DNA of 64,000 bases from Thunnus maccoyii (lineage: Eukaryota; Chordata; Actinopteri; Scombriformes; Scombridae): the NCBI RefSeq assembly GCF_910596095.1, contig NC_056552.1, positions 11,451,111 through 11,515,110 on the forward strand. The letters are read 5' to 3'. The number at the start of each line of letters is the position of its first letter. Position 1 is the stretch's first letter. A model generated the notes under the pieces. It searched no databases. It was not told the origin of the DNA and was given only the letters and a program-made list of their open reading frames with translations. This document shows, piece after piece, positions 12,203 to 23,600 of the stretch. The translations under genes were made by a program, and so were the position numbers.

Positions 12203-12983
12203 ACTACGTTTACATGCACAAAATATTCCGGTTTTTGTCCTTATTCCGAAAAAGGCAATATTCATACTAAGCTGTTTACATGGCTAACGGAAATGAATAT
12301 TCCTCTAATATTCCCATTTACATGCAGGAGGTGTTCAGGGTTTCTGCTCCAGTGGGAACTGGAATCACGAGATCTCCGCAGGCAGTGAAGTAAACCAGCG
12401 AGGTGAAAAATATAAGTGAGCTGCTGCCTGATATTTATAAGTGATATTGATATGACTGATATGACTTTATAGTTACAGGCACATCCAGTACTTAGGGTGT
12501 CCCGTGATGTTTACCACACCGCTGAGTGTGTTTGGTGCATCACACCGAGTCGTCACCGTTAGTCAGGATGATAACCAATCCCCTCTTTCCCCGTCGTGGA
12601 GAAAGCGCACTATGTTTCTCCAGCCCGTCCTGAACAGCTTTCCACTCTCCTCTCATTCCTCTCCTCTGCCTGCCTTCCCGCTCCAGCATATGTCATTTTG
12701 CATGTGCAGGGGTAAACAGGGAAGAGGGCCGTGTTTCGCAAACTGCGGTAAAAACCCCAATTGAGGCGCATACAGGATTATGAATGCGCTGTATACATGA
12801 CCAAACAATGCTCCTAAAAGCACAATAATATCCCACATGTCTTAATTAGTAAATGCTACATTCGCAATAAAGCCTATTTCGGAATATCCAAACGGAATAT
12901 GTTGTTTACATGACAAGTATCAAAATTCTGAATATTGTCATATTTGGAATAATAGTGGAATATTAGTGTGCATGTAAGCGTAC
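12203..12983. mobile_element. Nested DNA element with TACGTTTACATGCAC termini
   Basis: The left end reads ACTACGTTTACATGCACA and the right end GTGCATGTAAGCGTACCC, an imperfect inverted repeat. Subterminal repeats rich in GGAATAT/ATATTCC occur on both sides. It interrupts the MITE at 12086-13655. Length is about 780 bp and no transposase frame was seen, so it is non-autonomous. The family occurs widely in fish as far as I recall; I do not assign a superfamily. Confidence 0.7.
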
Positions 12984-13186
12984 CCAATGTAAGTGATGGG
13001 AGCCAAAATCCACAGTTTCCACAGTCAGTTTGTAAAAAAAAAAAAGCATTTAAAAGAAGTTTATCTGAAGCTTATATGAGGCTTCAGCAGTCTGAGTTAG
13101 TCACATCGAGTGGATATTTACAGATAAAAAGTGTCTCCTCGGACAGTGTTTTCTTGTTGAGCTGCTGTGGAAGTATAGTAACAAAA

Positions 13187-13370
13187 CACCAAAGGCTTGA
13201 ATCGAGGGTTACTGGACTTGATACTTGTTGTTGATATTTGAAGATACTCTTCAGGGAAGAAGCCCCTTGGATGAGAGGTGAGACGTCCTCAAGTATCTAC
13301 AACCAAGTCCAGCTGCCCTCAGTTCAGTGCTCTTAAGTAACCATGATCTTGATTACTGAGAATCTTCACA
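13187..13370. repeat. Second nested repeat fragment inside the MITE
   Basis: About 185 bases (from ACACCAAAGGCTTGAATC to AATCTTCACAGACATAAC) are absent from the related copy at 38363-39431. The motif GATGAGAGGTGAGACGTC and the end GAATCTTCACAGAC belong to a common fish interspersed repeat, probably a piece of a retroposon. Exact class is uncertain. Confidence 0.5.
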
Positions 13371-13689
13371 GACATAACAAAAAGAGGGACTTTGGCACTA
13401 AAAAGACTGTAATGTTGACAAATATCTACTCGATTTGACTCAATTGGACGGCTGAAGCTTCATATTAGCTTCAAATAAACTTTTTAGTACATTTTTGCAC
13501 AGAGGGAGCCTTGTGGATTTTGGGCCCCATCACTTGCATTGTAAGTGCATTATGAAGGGATCTTCTAGGAGGAATAATTGAAAGCAAGAAAAACTATATT
13601 AATGTTCGTTTGGGCATCTGACTGTTGGTTTGAGACAGACTTGTAAAAAATGAATTGGGTTTACTGTGTCATCGGGGTTATCTCAGGCC

Positions 13690-14604
13690 ACGATCGAACG
13701 AGAAATGTCCGTGCCGGCTACCGTAGCGTAGTGACAACACGGCAAAGCACTTTGGTCGGAATCCACCGAATGCTAAGCTGTTAGCTTGGCTGATGATAAG
13801 CAGCTAACACACAAGCAGTCCGGGTTGTGAATGCGGGCAGTCGGGTGGTGATATAGACAGTTGACGTGAGTTGTTTTCTAAACCATATTCATCTTTTTTG
13901 CTGGGTTTAAACGTATCTGATACATAACGCTTCTCTTTTCTGTTGAAATAGGTTACAAGGGTGGTGGCTGTTCGCTTGCTTGTTAGCTGGCAGAAACATA
14001 GGATGTGATTAAGCACTGGGATTAAACGGCCAGGCACTGATGGCAAGATAAAATTAACTGATATCGATAGCTCATATGAGTATAAAAGTATCAGTTCCCC
14101 TTCAAACTGTGGGGGTAATATTAACTAAACGCTAAAAATGGCTGCAACCAGATTTTCGGTGTGAGTTACAACGTTAAAGCTAGCGATAATGTTTGCGAAA
14201 TGCTAAACTGTTAGCTACACTTTAGTTAACCCAGGCTAATGATTAATTATTTTACAAGTGGCTACGGTTCAATGTAGATAATGTCACCGGTGCGTAGGTT
14301 TAATTCACTAAGATGTCGTCATCATACAGTTAATGCTGGCATAGTACATATATTGTAACACGGGTGGAAGCTGTAGGGGTGAACGATTTGGTAAGTTAAC
14401 GTTAGCCAGCAATTTCAGGAAATAGTCTGAGGCAGTCTGTCAGTATGGGTGGCACCCGGTTTCAAGGTAAAAACTATGAATGTTTGAGATGTAAGTGAAG
14501 GTTTGTGTGTCACAAGCAACAGTGATTGTAAGAAGTAAACCAGTGTGTCACTATTGAAATTCCTTTGTCCAGGATTTGAAACTTGTACACACCTGTAGAG
14601 GAAG
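13690..14604 (+). promoter_or_regulatory. sec31b: sec31b promoter and 5' untranslated region
   Basis: The sequence upstream of the ATG at 14605 holds several palindromic AACGTT/GCTAGC clusters (13772, 14170-14215, 14395-14410). Its CpG content is higher than that of the flanks. A non-coding first exon probably lies here, because an acceptor-like tract ending CCAG precedes the ATG exon at about 14571. The transcription start cannot be placed by eye. Confidence 0.4.
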
Positions 14605-17600
14605 ATGAGGCTGAAGGAGATCCAGAGGACTGCCCACCAGGCGTGGAGTCCTGCCGGGCACCATCCTATCTACCTGGCCTTAGGTAGATATAATAAACCA
14701 CTCTTCACTATCTCCCTTAAACCAAATGACTGTTTACAAATCACATCTTCCTTTATGCATATATGCTTTTAGATGCATTGGTTGATCAGTGATTTAACTT
14801 GTTCTGATTCCAGTGATGGAAAAAACGCACAGATCCTTTACGTAAAGACCCCCTCCAGATGTTTATTAAGACATATAAAATACAATGCTTGGCACAATAA
14901 TGTGTGTCTGATAAGTTTTTTTCCACAAAAAAATCAAAGTTAACTGATAGACACAAGATGTCTCCTACTTCACTGTAGTTCATTCTCAGTGTATGTGCAC
15001 TTCAAGTTTACACATCACACTTGTGTAGGTTGAATATTGGACCAGAATTGGCTTGAAACTAAATGGGATTTTCAATGAGCATAGTGAAACTTTCCACTTT
15101 CAGCAGATGAATGTGACTGTTTTCACTTCCAGTCAAACTCTACACATGCATCATTCTCCAGTGCAGCTCAAACATGCTACTGTAGGAACAAGGAGAAAAA
15201 CATATTTTTAAGTGGAGGGGGACTTTAAATAAAAGTATCAATATGACAATGTAGAAATACTCCATACCAAGTAAAAGTCCTGCATTTAAAATCTTATACT
15301 AAAGTATAAGTATAGAGGTATTACTTCAAGTACTAAAATAAAAGTACTAATTTTACTCAAAAATCAGGCTGTGTATAGCATGTATTTTATAATGTATCTT
15401 ATATGTTAAATACATTTTGCAAATTACATTATAAATACTGATGAGTCAATGCATAAGTAGCATTTTTTTGTAGCTGCTTGGGGTGGAGATATTTTGAACT
15501 GCTTTGTAAGGGACACAATATAAATCTGAGGGGTGTTGAGATGATAGATTGTGTAGCAAAGAAGAAAAAAAACATGTTGTTTTACATAAATTTGGATTTA
15601 TTGTTCAGAACTTTTCTTTAATCTTTGCATTTTTGTGAAATATTGGGAGAGTGTTACCTCTATAGGCCTCAAACAGTTATTTATTTGAATCCATGAGGGG
15701 AAATGTTAAACCAAATGACTGTTTACAAATCACATCTTCCTTTATGCATATATGCTTTTAGATGCATTGGTTGATCAGTGATTTAACTTGTTCTGATTCC
15801 AGTGATGGAAAAAACGCACAGATCCTTTATGTAAAGACCCCCTCCAGATGTTTATTAAGACATATAAAATACAATGCTTGGCACAATAATGTGTGTCTGA
15901 TAAGTTTTTTTCCACAAAAAAATCAAAGTTAACTGATAGACACAAGATGTCTCCTACTTCACTGTAGTTCTTCTTTAATCTTTGCATTTTTGTGAAATAT
16001 TGGGAGAGTGTTACCTCTATAGGCCTCAAACAGTTATTTATTTGAATCCATGAGGGGAAATGTCTCTCTGGTGGAACAGCAAACAGCTCATAGATCTGAA
16101 ACATGACAAGGAGACAGAAATGCACACTGATATTTTGTAAGGGGCCACTACCAAACAGTTTGTGAACCACTGGTTTAATCTTTAATAATGCAGTGTCATT
16201 TATAATTGTGTTATTATGTTATTTTATGTAAAATATTCATCTGAAAAGTAACTAAAGCAGTCAAATAAATGTAGTGGAGTACAAAGTACAATATTTCCCT
16301 CTGAAATGTAGCAGAGTGGAAGTATAAAGTAGCATAAAGTGAAGATACTCAAGTAAAGTAAAAGTACCTTAAAATTGTACTTACATATAGTACTTGAATA
16401 AAAGTTCTTAGTTACATTCCACCATTGTCTGATTCTTGTTATCATTGAATAGGCACATCAGCACAACAGCTGGATGCCTCTTTCAACACCACAGCAGCCC
16501 TGGAGATATTTGAGGTGGATTTTTCTGATCCCTCTCTGGACATGCAGCTTAAAGGGTCACTACCCACCTCAAACAGGTAAACTATATGAAATGATGCAAT
16601 TGCAAGATACGTTTTGTTGGCAGGATTATAAGTCATTATTGTTTTACCAGTGTCTGTATTGGCTACTGTTAGGATGTGAGTGCTTTGATATTTTGCTTAG
16701 CTTTTCGATTTAACAAACTCAGTTTTACAGTTAGTTAAAGCTGTTGTGCTGTTGATTTGTATTGTGTTATACTGTGTCCAATATTTAGTCTAACCTTGTT
16801 GATTTTTATGGGATATTAGAAAGAATTGTCAGAATAAATCAGTGCTTTTCAGTCAATAAGTTTTTCACAACTACAGCTTCCCAAATGAGCATAAAGAATC
16901 AACAACACCACAAAACATTAAAAAAAAAAGAATATTATAACATTCATAATAGCAGGTGTTATTGCAGGGTTATATCTACATGTTACAAGCTTTATTTAAG
17001 GTTTGTACGTATATTGAAAATATTTTTCTACAAGGTAGCAAGTGAAATTTTACCTCAAATATATATTATTATGTTGTTTATACATATCAAGATCCAAGGA
17101 AAAATCTCCAGTATTTTGGAAAAGCATATAATATGTTTGCTTTAGACATTTTACGCACAATTTGTATTAAATTATGGCCGATTTTAAAATGGAAAGGGCC
17201 TTTTTGCACTCTAAATTAATTTTGAATTCTTTTACATTACCTGTTTTTGGCCTGCACCCCTTTGATTTCCACTGTTTTCAATAAATAATGATTGATGTTC
17301 ATGTAAAAGGCAAAGAGTTAGAGAGATGAAGCACATAGCTTTTGTATCAGTGTTCAATCCACAGCTAGAAAGGATGCAGTGAACTCCAGGTTGGATCGTC
17401 ACTATGCCATATGTGCCATATACTTAAAACTCACAATACTTTTCATATTCCACAGGTTGCACAGTATTGTGTGGGTGAATTTTGGAATGGGAGCAGACGG
17501 TACAGGAGGGAGACTGGTTGGTGGCAGTGAAAATGGCACATTAACTGTATATAACCCAGAGGCCATAATGAACTCTGGAGCTGAGACAGTAGTGGGACAG

Positions 17601-20600
17601 TCTGACAAACATACAGGACCTGTCCGAGCGCTTGATTTCAACCCTTTTCAGGTAAATGTCTACAGTCAAATCTTTCTGTGTGATTAGAGACAGTTAATAC
17701 AGAAACACATCCATTTGAATTATTTGTACTGTACTTCACATAATTCATCTTTCTCAATTTCTCTCAGAGTAATCTCCTCGCATCAGGAGCGAATGATTCA
17801 GAGATATATATCTGGGATCTAAACAACTTCAGCAGTCCGATGACACCAGGAGCAAAGGCACAGGTGGGTACATGATGCAATGATCACAGGGTTTATGAAA
17901 TTTACGTATGTTTGTTTTTAGGGCTGAGCTGACTTCTTGTTTTGATCTCGACCTATTTACTGTTTGAGTCAAAAACATAAAAAAGAAACCACAATCTTCA
18001 ACAGGCAGCTCCCCTCCTTGTTTCTAAACCTTTGTAGTTTCATGTTAAGTTAGTTTCATGTTGAGTTAAGAACGAGCCACAAGGTATTTGTTTATGGTTT
18101 CCATTTGTTGTGCGGTGGCTGTAATTGCCTTTTAGGTTATGGAAATGATGCTGACTTGTTACTTAGACATTTTATTTTATGAAATTGTAATGTTTGAAAG
18201 GAATTTAATGAATCATTTTTAATTTAATTGAATAATTTTATAAAATCAATACAATATTTAATTATGACCATACAAGATGGCCTTTTTGGTACATCTGTGT
18301 AACAACTACTGGATTTGGCACATGCAGTCTGACCTTGATCCAACTTCATTCTTAGTAGCTAGATCTGGGTGGCAATTTTGAATTGGTGCCATCACTGTTT
18401 GTATGGCATAGGCCTGATGTATCATTATTTGAATATTAGGGATCTTTGTGTTTCAGACTCACTGCTTGATTTTGTTTTTGTCAGTAACAGCCTCTGCCCC
18501 TCCTTTCAGCCTGCTGAAGACATCAGTGTCGTGTCCTGGAACCGACAGGTTCAGCACATCCTGGCCTCCGCCAACCCCAGCGGGAAAGCAGTTGTGTGGG
18601 ACCTAAGAAAGAACGAACCTATCATCAAGATCAGTGACCACAGCAACAGGGTTGGTGGCTTTAAAACAAAACACAGCAAGTCCAAAGTTACCTTCTGTCA
18701 GTTAATTGCAAATTAATTAATTAAAAACTTCCTTGATCAATCAGTAATGTTAATCTCCTGTTAGGGGACGATCCCTTGGAATTGATGCTGCTGTCTGCCT
18801 TTACTAGACGCTGTCTGTTTTTCTGTGCACAAATCACGCATGTTTTGGTTCAGGTGCAATCTCTCTTACAAAATGGAAGCAACATATACTTCTCTTTAGA
18901 AAATAAGCAAGAGACAATAGTGAGAGAGAAAGAGAGAGGGTTAAGCATACAAGCAAAACTTAACTGCAGCAACTGAAATAACTTTACTTGGCCTGTTTTT
19001 CATTATAGCTACTTACTAAACCACTTACTACCTCTATAAAAGTCTCACTACCTCATTAGAAAATGGTGAGAACCGATAGAGGAATGAGATAAATGAATAA
19101 GTTGATGTATAGAAAATCCCTTTTAATCATTGTAAGTCTCATCTGTTCTGTGTGTTCAGATGCACTGTTCTGGGATGCTCTGGCACCCTGATGTGGCTAC
19201 TCAGTTGGTGTTGGCCTCTGAAGATGACCGAATGCCAGTCCTCCAGATGTGGGACCTCCGTTTTGCCACATCACCCCTTAAAGTCCTTGAGAATCACACA
19301 AGGTAAGACTTAAGCAGTTTGTGTGTCGCACTATTCTCTGTATTTTGGTCATCTTGCAGAATATACAGCATGTGCCTTCTGTTGTTATTTTCTAACAGGG
19401 GAATTCTGTCCATATCCTGGAGTCAGGCTGACTCTGAGCTCCTACTGAGTAGTGCTAAAGACAACCGGATCCTCTGCTGGAACCCAAACACTGGAGAGGT
19501 ATATGAGATTAATTGCTGCTTCTCTGTCATCCCTGAATTACCTCACCTCCATTATTGTGGTTTGACGATAATACAGTTGATCCTTACAAGAGTGATTTTA
19601 ATTTTAGGTCATCTATGAGCTTCCAACGACGAACCAGTGGTGCTTTGACGTCCAGTGGTGTCCCAGGAATCCAGCTCTGCTTTCAGCCGCCTCGTTTGAT
19701 GGGAAAATCACTGTTTACTCAGTGATGGGAGGGAGCTTGAAGGCTCAGCAGCAAAGCACCGCTGATAAGGTAGTGGCTGTTCTGTCTTATGTGATGTATT
19801 CAATCCCAAAGGCTGTATGCTCAGCTGTATAGTTTGTCCACAAGGTGGTGCTTGTGTGAAGGGATTGACAGTGAACTACTTTTTGGACATGTACATTTAA
19901 TTTGGAAAAGAGTTTAATTACTGTGTGGAATTTCATCCAGAGAGTTGTGCTTGCTTTAACATTTAACATTTTATTTAACAGATATCCTCCTCATTTGATT
20001 CAATGGATCCCTTTGGTACAGGGCAGGTGCTCCCTCCCCTGCAAGTTCCTCAGCCTACAGTGCAGGATACCATAGTTCCCCCTCTGAAGAAGCCACCTAA
20101 GTGGGTGCGCAGGCCAGTGGGGGCTTCCTTTGCTGTAAGTGCAAGGCTAAAAACGTGCTACAATCATCCTAATAGAAAGGGCTTTGCTAAAATTTCCCAA
20201 CATTTATGGCTGACCTGTTGTTTTCTTGTGTTTCAGTTTGGTGGGAAACTAATAACCTTTGAGAATCCCAAGATGCCTCCAGTGCAGAGCCCCCAGCCCG
20301 TCCCCAGACAGGTGTTTGTGAGCCAGGTCACCACGGAGACCGAGTTCCTACAGCGCTCCAGGGAGTTGCAGGTGGCGCTGCAGTCAGGTTCTTTCAACAA
20401 TTACTGCCAGGCCAAGATTCAGAACGCCACATCAGACGCTGAGCAGGATATATGGAAGTTCCTTCTGGTGGGCCCTCATGTCCTCTTGATATGGAGAAAC
20501 AACATTAAATCTGTCACCCAGTGTGTATTTTTAAGCTAATTCACTGTCTCTGTTTTACAGGTTAATTTTGAGGATGAAGCTCGCATTAAATTCCTCAGAC

Positions 20601-23600
20601 TCTTGGGTTTCAGTAAAGATGAATTGGACAAAAAGGTATTCTTCCTCTGAGAAACTGTTGTAATTATAGCTATTAGCAACATTTGTAAGCATGTATCTTA
20701 CCTCTGAATCACATTCTGTGTCTTATCTGTGAAACTGTTGTGTTTTTTCAGATTTCAAAATGCCTGGGGAAGAATTTTCAACCCAATGGACATGCAGTAG
20801 ATGCTGAAGACTTGGCAAAAAAGATGCTGCAACTCTCCACTGAGGTCAGCTATTCTTCAGAAGCAAAGTATTTATTTTTAAATCTTTTTGGTCATTGGTT
20901 TTGCTGCTCCTGATTAATGTTAAATACTCTATTTTTTTGTCTTTACAGAGGTCTGATGAAGCAGCTTCAGTTGCTGATGCCAGAACATCAGGTTCTGTTT
21001 CTCCAGCTGACTTCTTCAGTCAGACACCAAAAGAAGTCTCCAACTTCCAGATCCCTGTATCATGTGGTAAACACATTTAATCATGTGATTAAAAACACAT
21101 TAGCTCTATTTACATGTTTAACACCTTGACATTGTTTGTCATTATTGCAAATGTAACTGTATTGTGCGTTTCGGGGTTCATGGCTAATCACGTTGTTCTT
21201 TTGAAGATACCGATGGTTTGATTAGCCAGGCACTGCTAGTCGGTAACTTCGAGGGAGCTGTGGATCTGTGTCTTAACGACGGTCGCTATGCTGAAGCAAT
21301 CCTGCTATCCATCAGTGGAGGAGAGGAGCTGCTCAAGAAGACTCAGCAAAAATACTTAAGCAAGCAAAAGAACAGCATTTCAATGGTGAGAAAGTTGATG
21401 TTACTACATTTCTTTGATTGATGTCTGGTTGGTACAGTCACAGGGGGGGAAATGTTGAAGCTGTATATTAACTTTATTTCATTATTTTGTCCTCAACTCT
21501 AGCTTATATCATCAGTGGTGACCCAGAACTGGAGGGACATTGTGCAAAGCTGTGAGCTGGATAATTGGAAGGAGGCTCTCGCTGCTCTGCTGACTTACGC
21601 TCACCCTGAAGACTTCGCCCGTCTGTGTGGTAGGTTGCTCACAAGCGAAGCAGCACATCGATCATGCTGCGACTTGCCTCGCTTCCGGGAGAATTGCACC
21701 GTTTTTATCAGTACCTGTTTTACTTGCTGAATAACATTTCTGTCTGAGCTCATTTCTCATGTTAACCGTCCTGCTGTTTTTCAACATTTTCAAATCTGTA
21801 AATCTTCTCGGTAGATACCCTGGGAGGCCGGTTGGAGCATGAGGGGACAGAGAAGCGCTGCCTTCAGGCCTGTCTGTGTTACATCTGTTCTGGGAACATC
21901 GAGAAGCTGGTGGAGTGCTGGGCCTTACATAGAGACTGCTCCTCCCCTCTTGGTCTAGAGGTATAATCTTTTTTTTAATCTGGGCGTTGTTTTTTAACTA
22001 CATTTGTACCTGTTGCACCAAGCACATGCATGTTAGCACAACAGCAAAATTAAAATATGTGGCGCTTATGTGCTCATAAAAATGAAATGTACTCAAAAAT
22101 GATCAAGAAGCTCTTTGGAGTGGTTATTTGCAGCATTTTTCTGAATAGTAGAGTAGAATAATAACCTTGGAGAAATTTTTTCCTTTTTTACTTTGACATG
22201 TTGTTCTGTCGTTTCCATTTTTATTTTTCAGGATCTGGTTGAGAAAGTCATGATGCTGCGTAAGTCAATTGAACGCCTCCGCAACAGCGAGGTGGCAGTC
22301 CAGAGCCCCATCCTGGCTGAGAAGCTAACTTGCTATGCTGGCATCCTGGCTGCAGAGGGCAGCCTGACCACTGCTATGACCTACCTGCCTGAGAACTCAG
22401 ACCAAGTAAGAAACAAAAAACAACCTCATTTCCAACACCAGATTCATAGTTTTTTTTCTTTCTGGATTGTAATAAACACACTTGTTTGTGCTCCATTTTG
22501 TCTCCCCAGCCTGGGATCACGATGTTGAGGAACAGGCTGTTCCATGCTCAGGGAGAGGCTGCCGTTGGACAGCAGCCTCCAAACTCCAAGCCCACTCCTG
22601 CTGCTCAGCCTAATGCACCAAAAGCACAAATTATGGTATAAATTTATTAGCAACTGAAAGCATTAAATCATTCATATATTTTGTCAGATTATCTTCCAGT
22701 TATGAATTCTTTTAAACCATTTTCTGATTGTTTTTATTCCTCCCAACCTTAGGGTCAGCGCCAGCCTTCTGCTCCTTCTCAGGTGGTTGCACCTCCTCTG
22801 CCATCAATGTTCAACTCTCAAGGTGTTCCAGCCAACACTGGGCCCGGCCTGCCACCTTCTTCTCATGTACTGCCGCCCAGTGTGACCCGCCCTGCCATGA
22901 GGCCTTCCTACCCCCAACATCCTGCTCCTGCCCCAGGTTTGATGCTGACTATTTGTTTTCTACTTTCGATTATGTCAGGCTGCTTTGATTTGATGTAGTG
23001 ATATTTGTGTCCTTTTCCAGGTTTCCTTCCTCATCAACCATTCCAGCCTCAGCCCTTGTCTGTCGGCGGACCCTCAGCCTTCCCTCCTCCAGGTCCTGCT
23101 ATGCCAGCGGCTAACTTATCTGGACCTATGCTACAGCCTTCGTCGACGATTACCGGAGGCATGCCCCCCATGCCCAGCCCCGGGGTTCCACCGACAAGCT
23201 TCATGCCGTCTACCTCTTTGCCATCAGTCCCCATGCCACCCAGCTCCCAGCCTGGAGCCCCAGTTCCCATGTACCCAGGGGGCCACCAGGTGCCTGCACC
23301 CTCCATGGCACCTGGTCCTTATGCTCCTCCCGGTTCAGGGTATCCACAGGGAGGCCCTGGAGCTCCTGCTGTGAAGCCCTTCAGTGCCCCTGCTGTCGCT
23401 CCTCCTCCTACAGGTAGATGCCATGTTGGTCACTTTATAGTCAAAAGAGCACAATTACATGAAATAATTTCTCGTCTACACAGCATGAGAGATGTTAGCA
23501 GGAATCTGTGTCTAATTATATTCATGAACGATGAATCGTATTCATCTGTCCCCCTCATTTGACTTGCAGGATACTTTCCCTGGCTGAGTTCCCAGTGTGA

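Larger units (their letters stand above)
12086..13655. mobile_element. TTAA-type MITE with long inverted repeats, copy 1, carrying two nested insertions
   Basis: The left arm (AGTCAGGTGTCC, GAAAGAGGTTTTCC, CATTCCTCCCGTTC) and the right arm (GTTCGTTTGGGCATCTGACT) match the copy at 38363-39431. Removing 12203-12983 and 13187-13370 restores co-linearity with that copy. The outermost left repeat is eroded. The element sits between ndufb8 and sec31b and codes for nothing. Confidence 0.75.
14811..16427. mobile_element. hAT-type MITE in sec31b intron 1, with perfect 8-bp target duplication
   Basis: The left end CAGTGATGGAA and the right end TTCCACCATTG are inverted repeats. The 8-bp target duplication TCTGATTC is intact on both sides (14803-14810 and 16428-16435), as the hAT superfamily makes. 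The element is longer than its relative at 54924-55634 because it holds an internal tandem duplication (15706-16062) and another repeat at 14985-15230. It has no transposase frame. Confidence 0.85.

Noticed and set aside
15775-16170. 131-codon minus-strand frame with a near-copy at 14786-14983
   Set aside because: The two frames are similar only because of the tandem duplication inside a transposon; the peptide has no family features.
23049-23306. Glycine-rich minus-strand frame
   Set aside because: It is the complement of the proline-rich exon 20 of sec31b.
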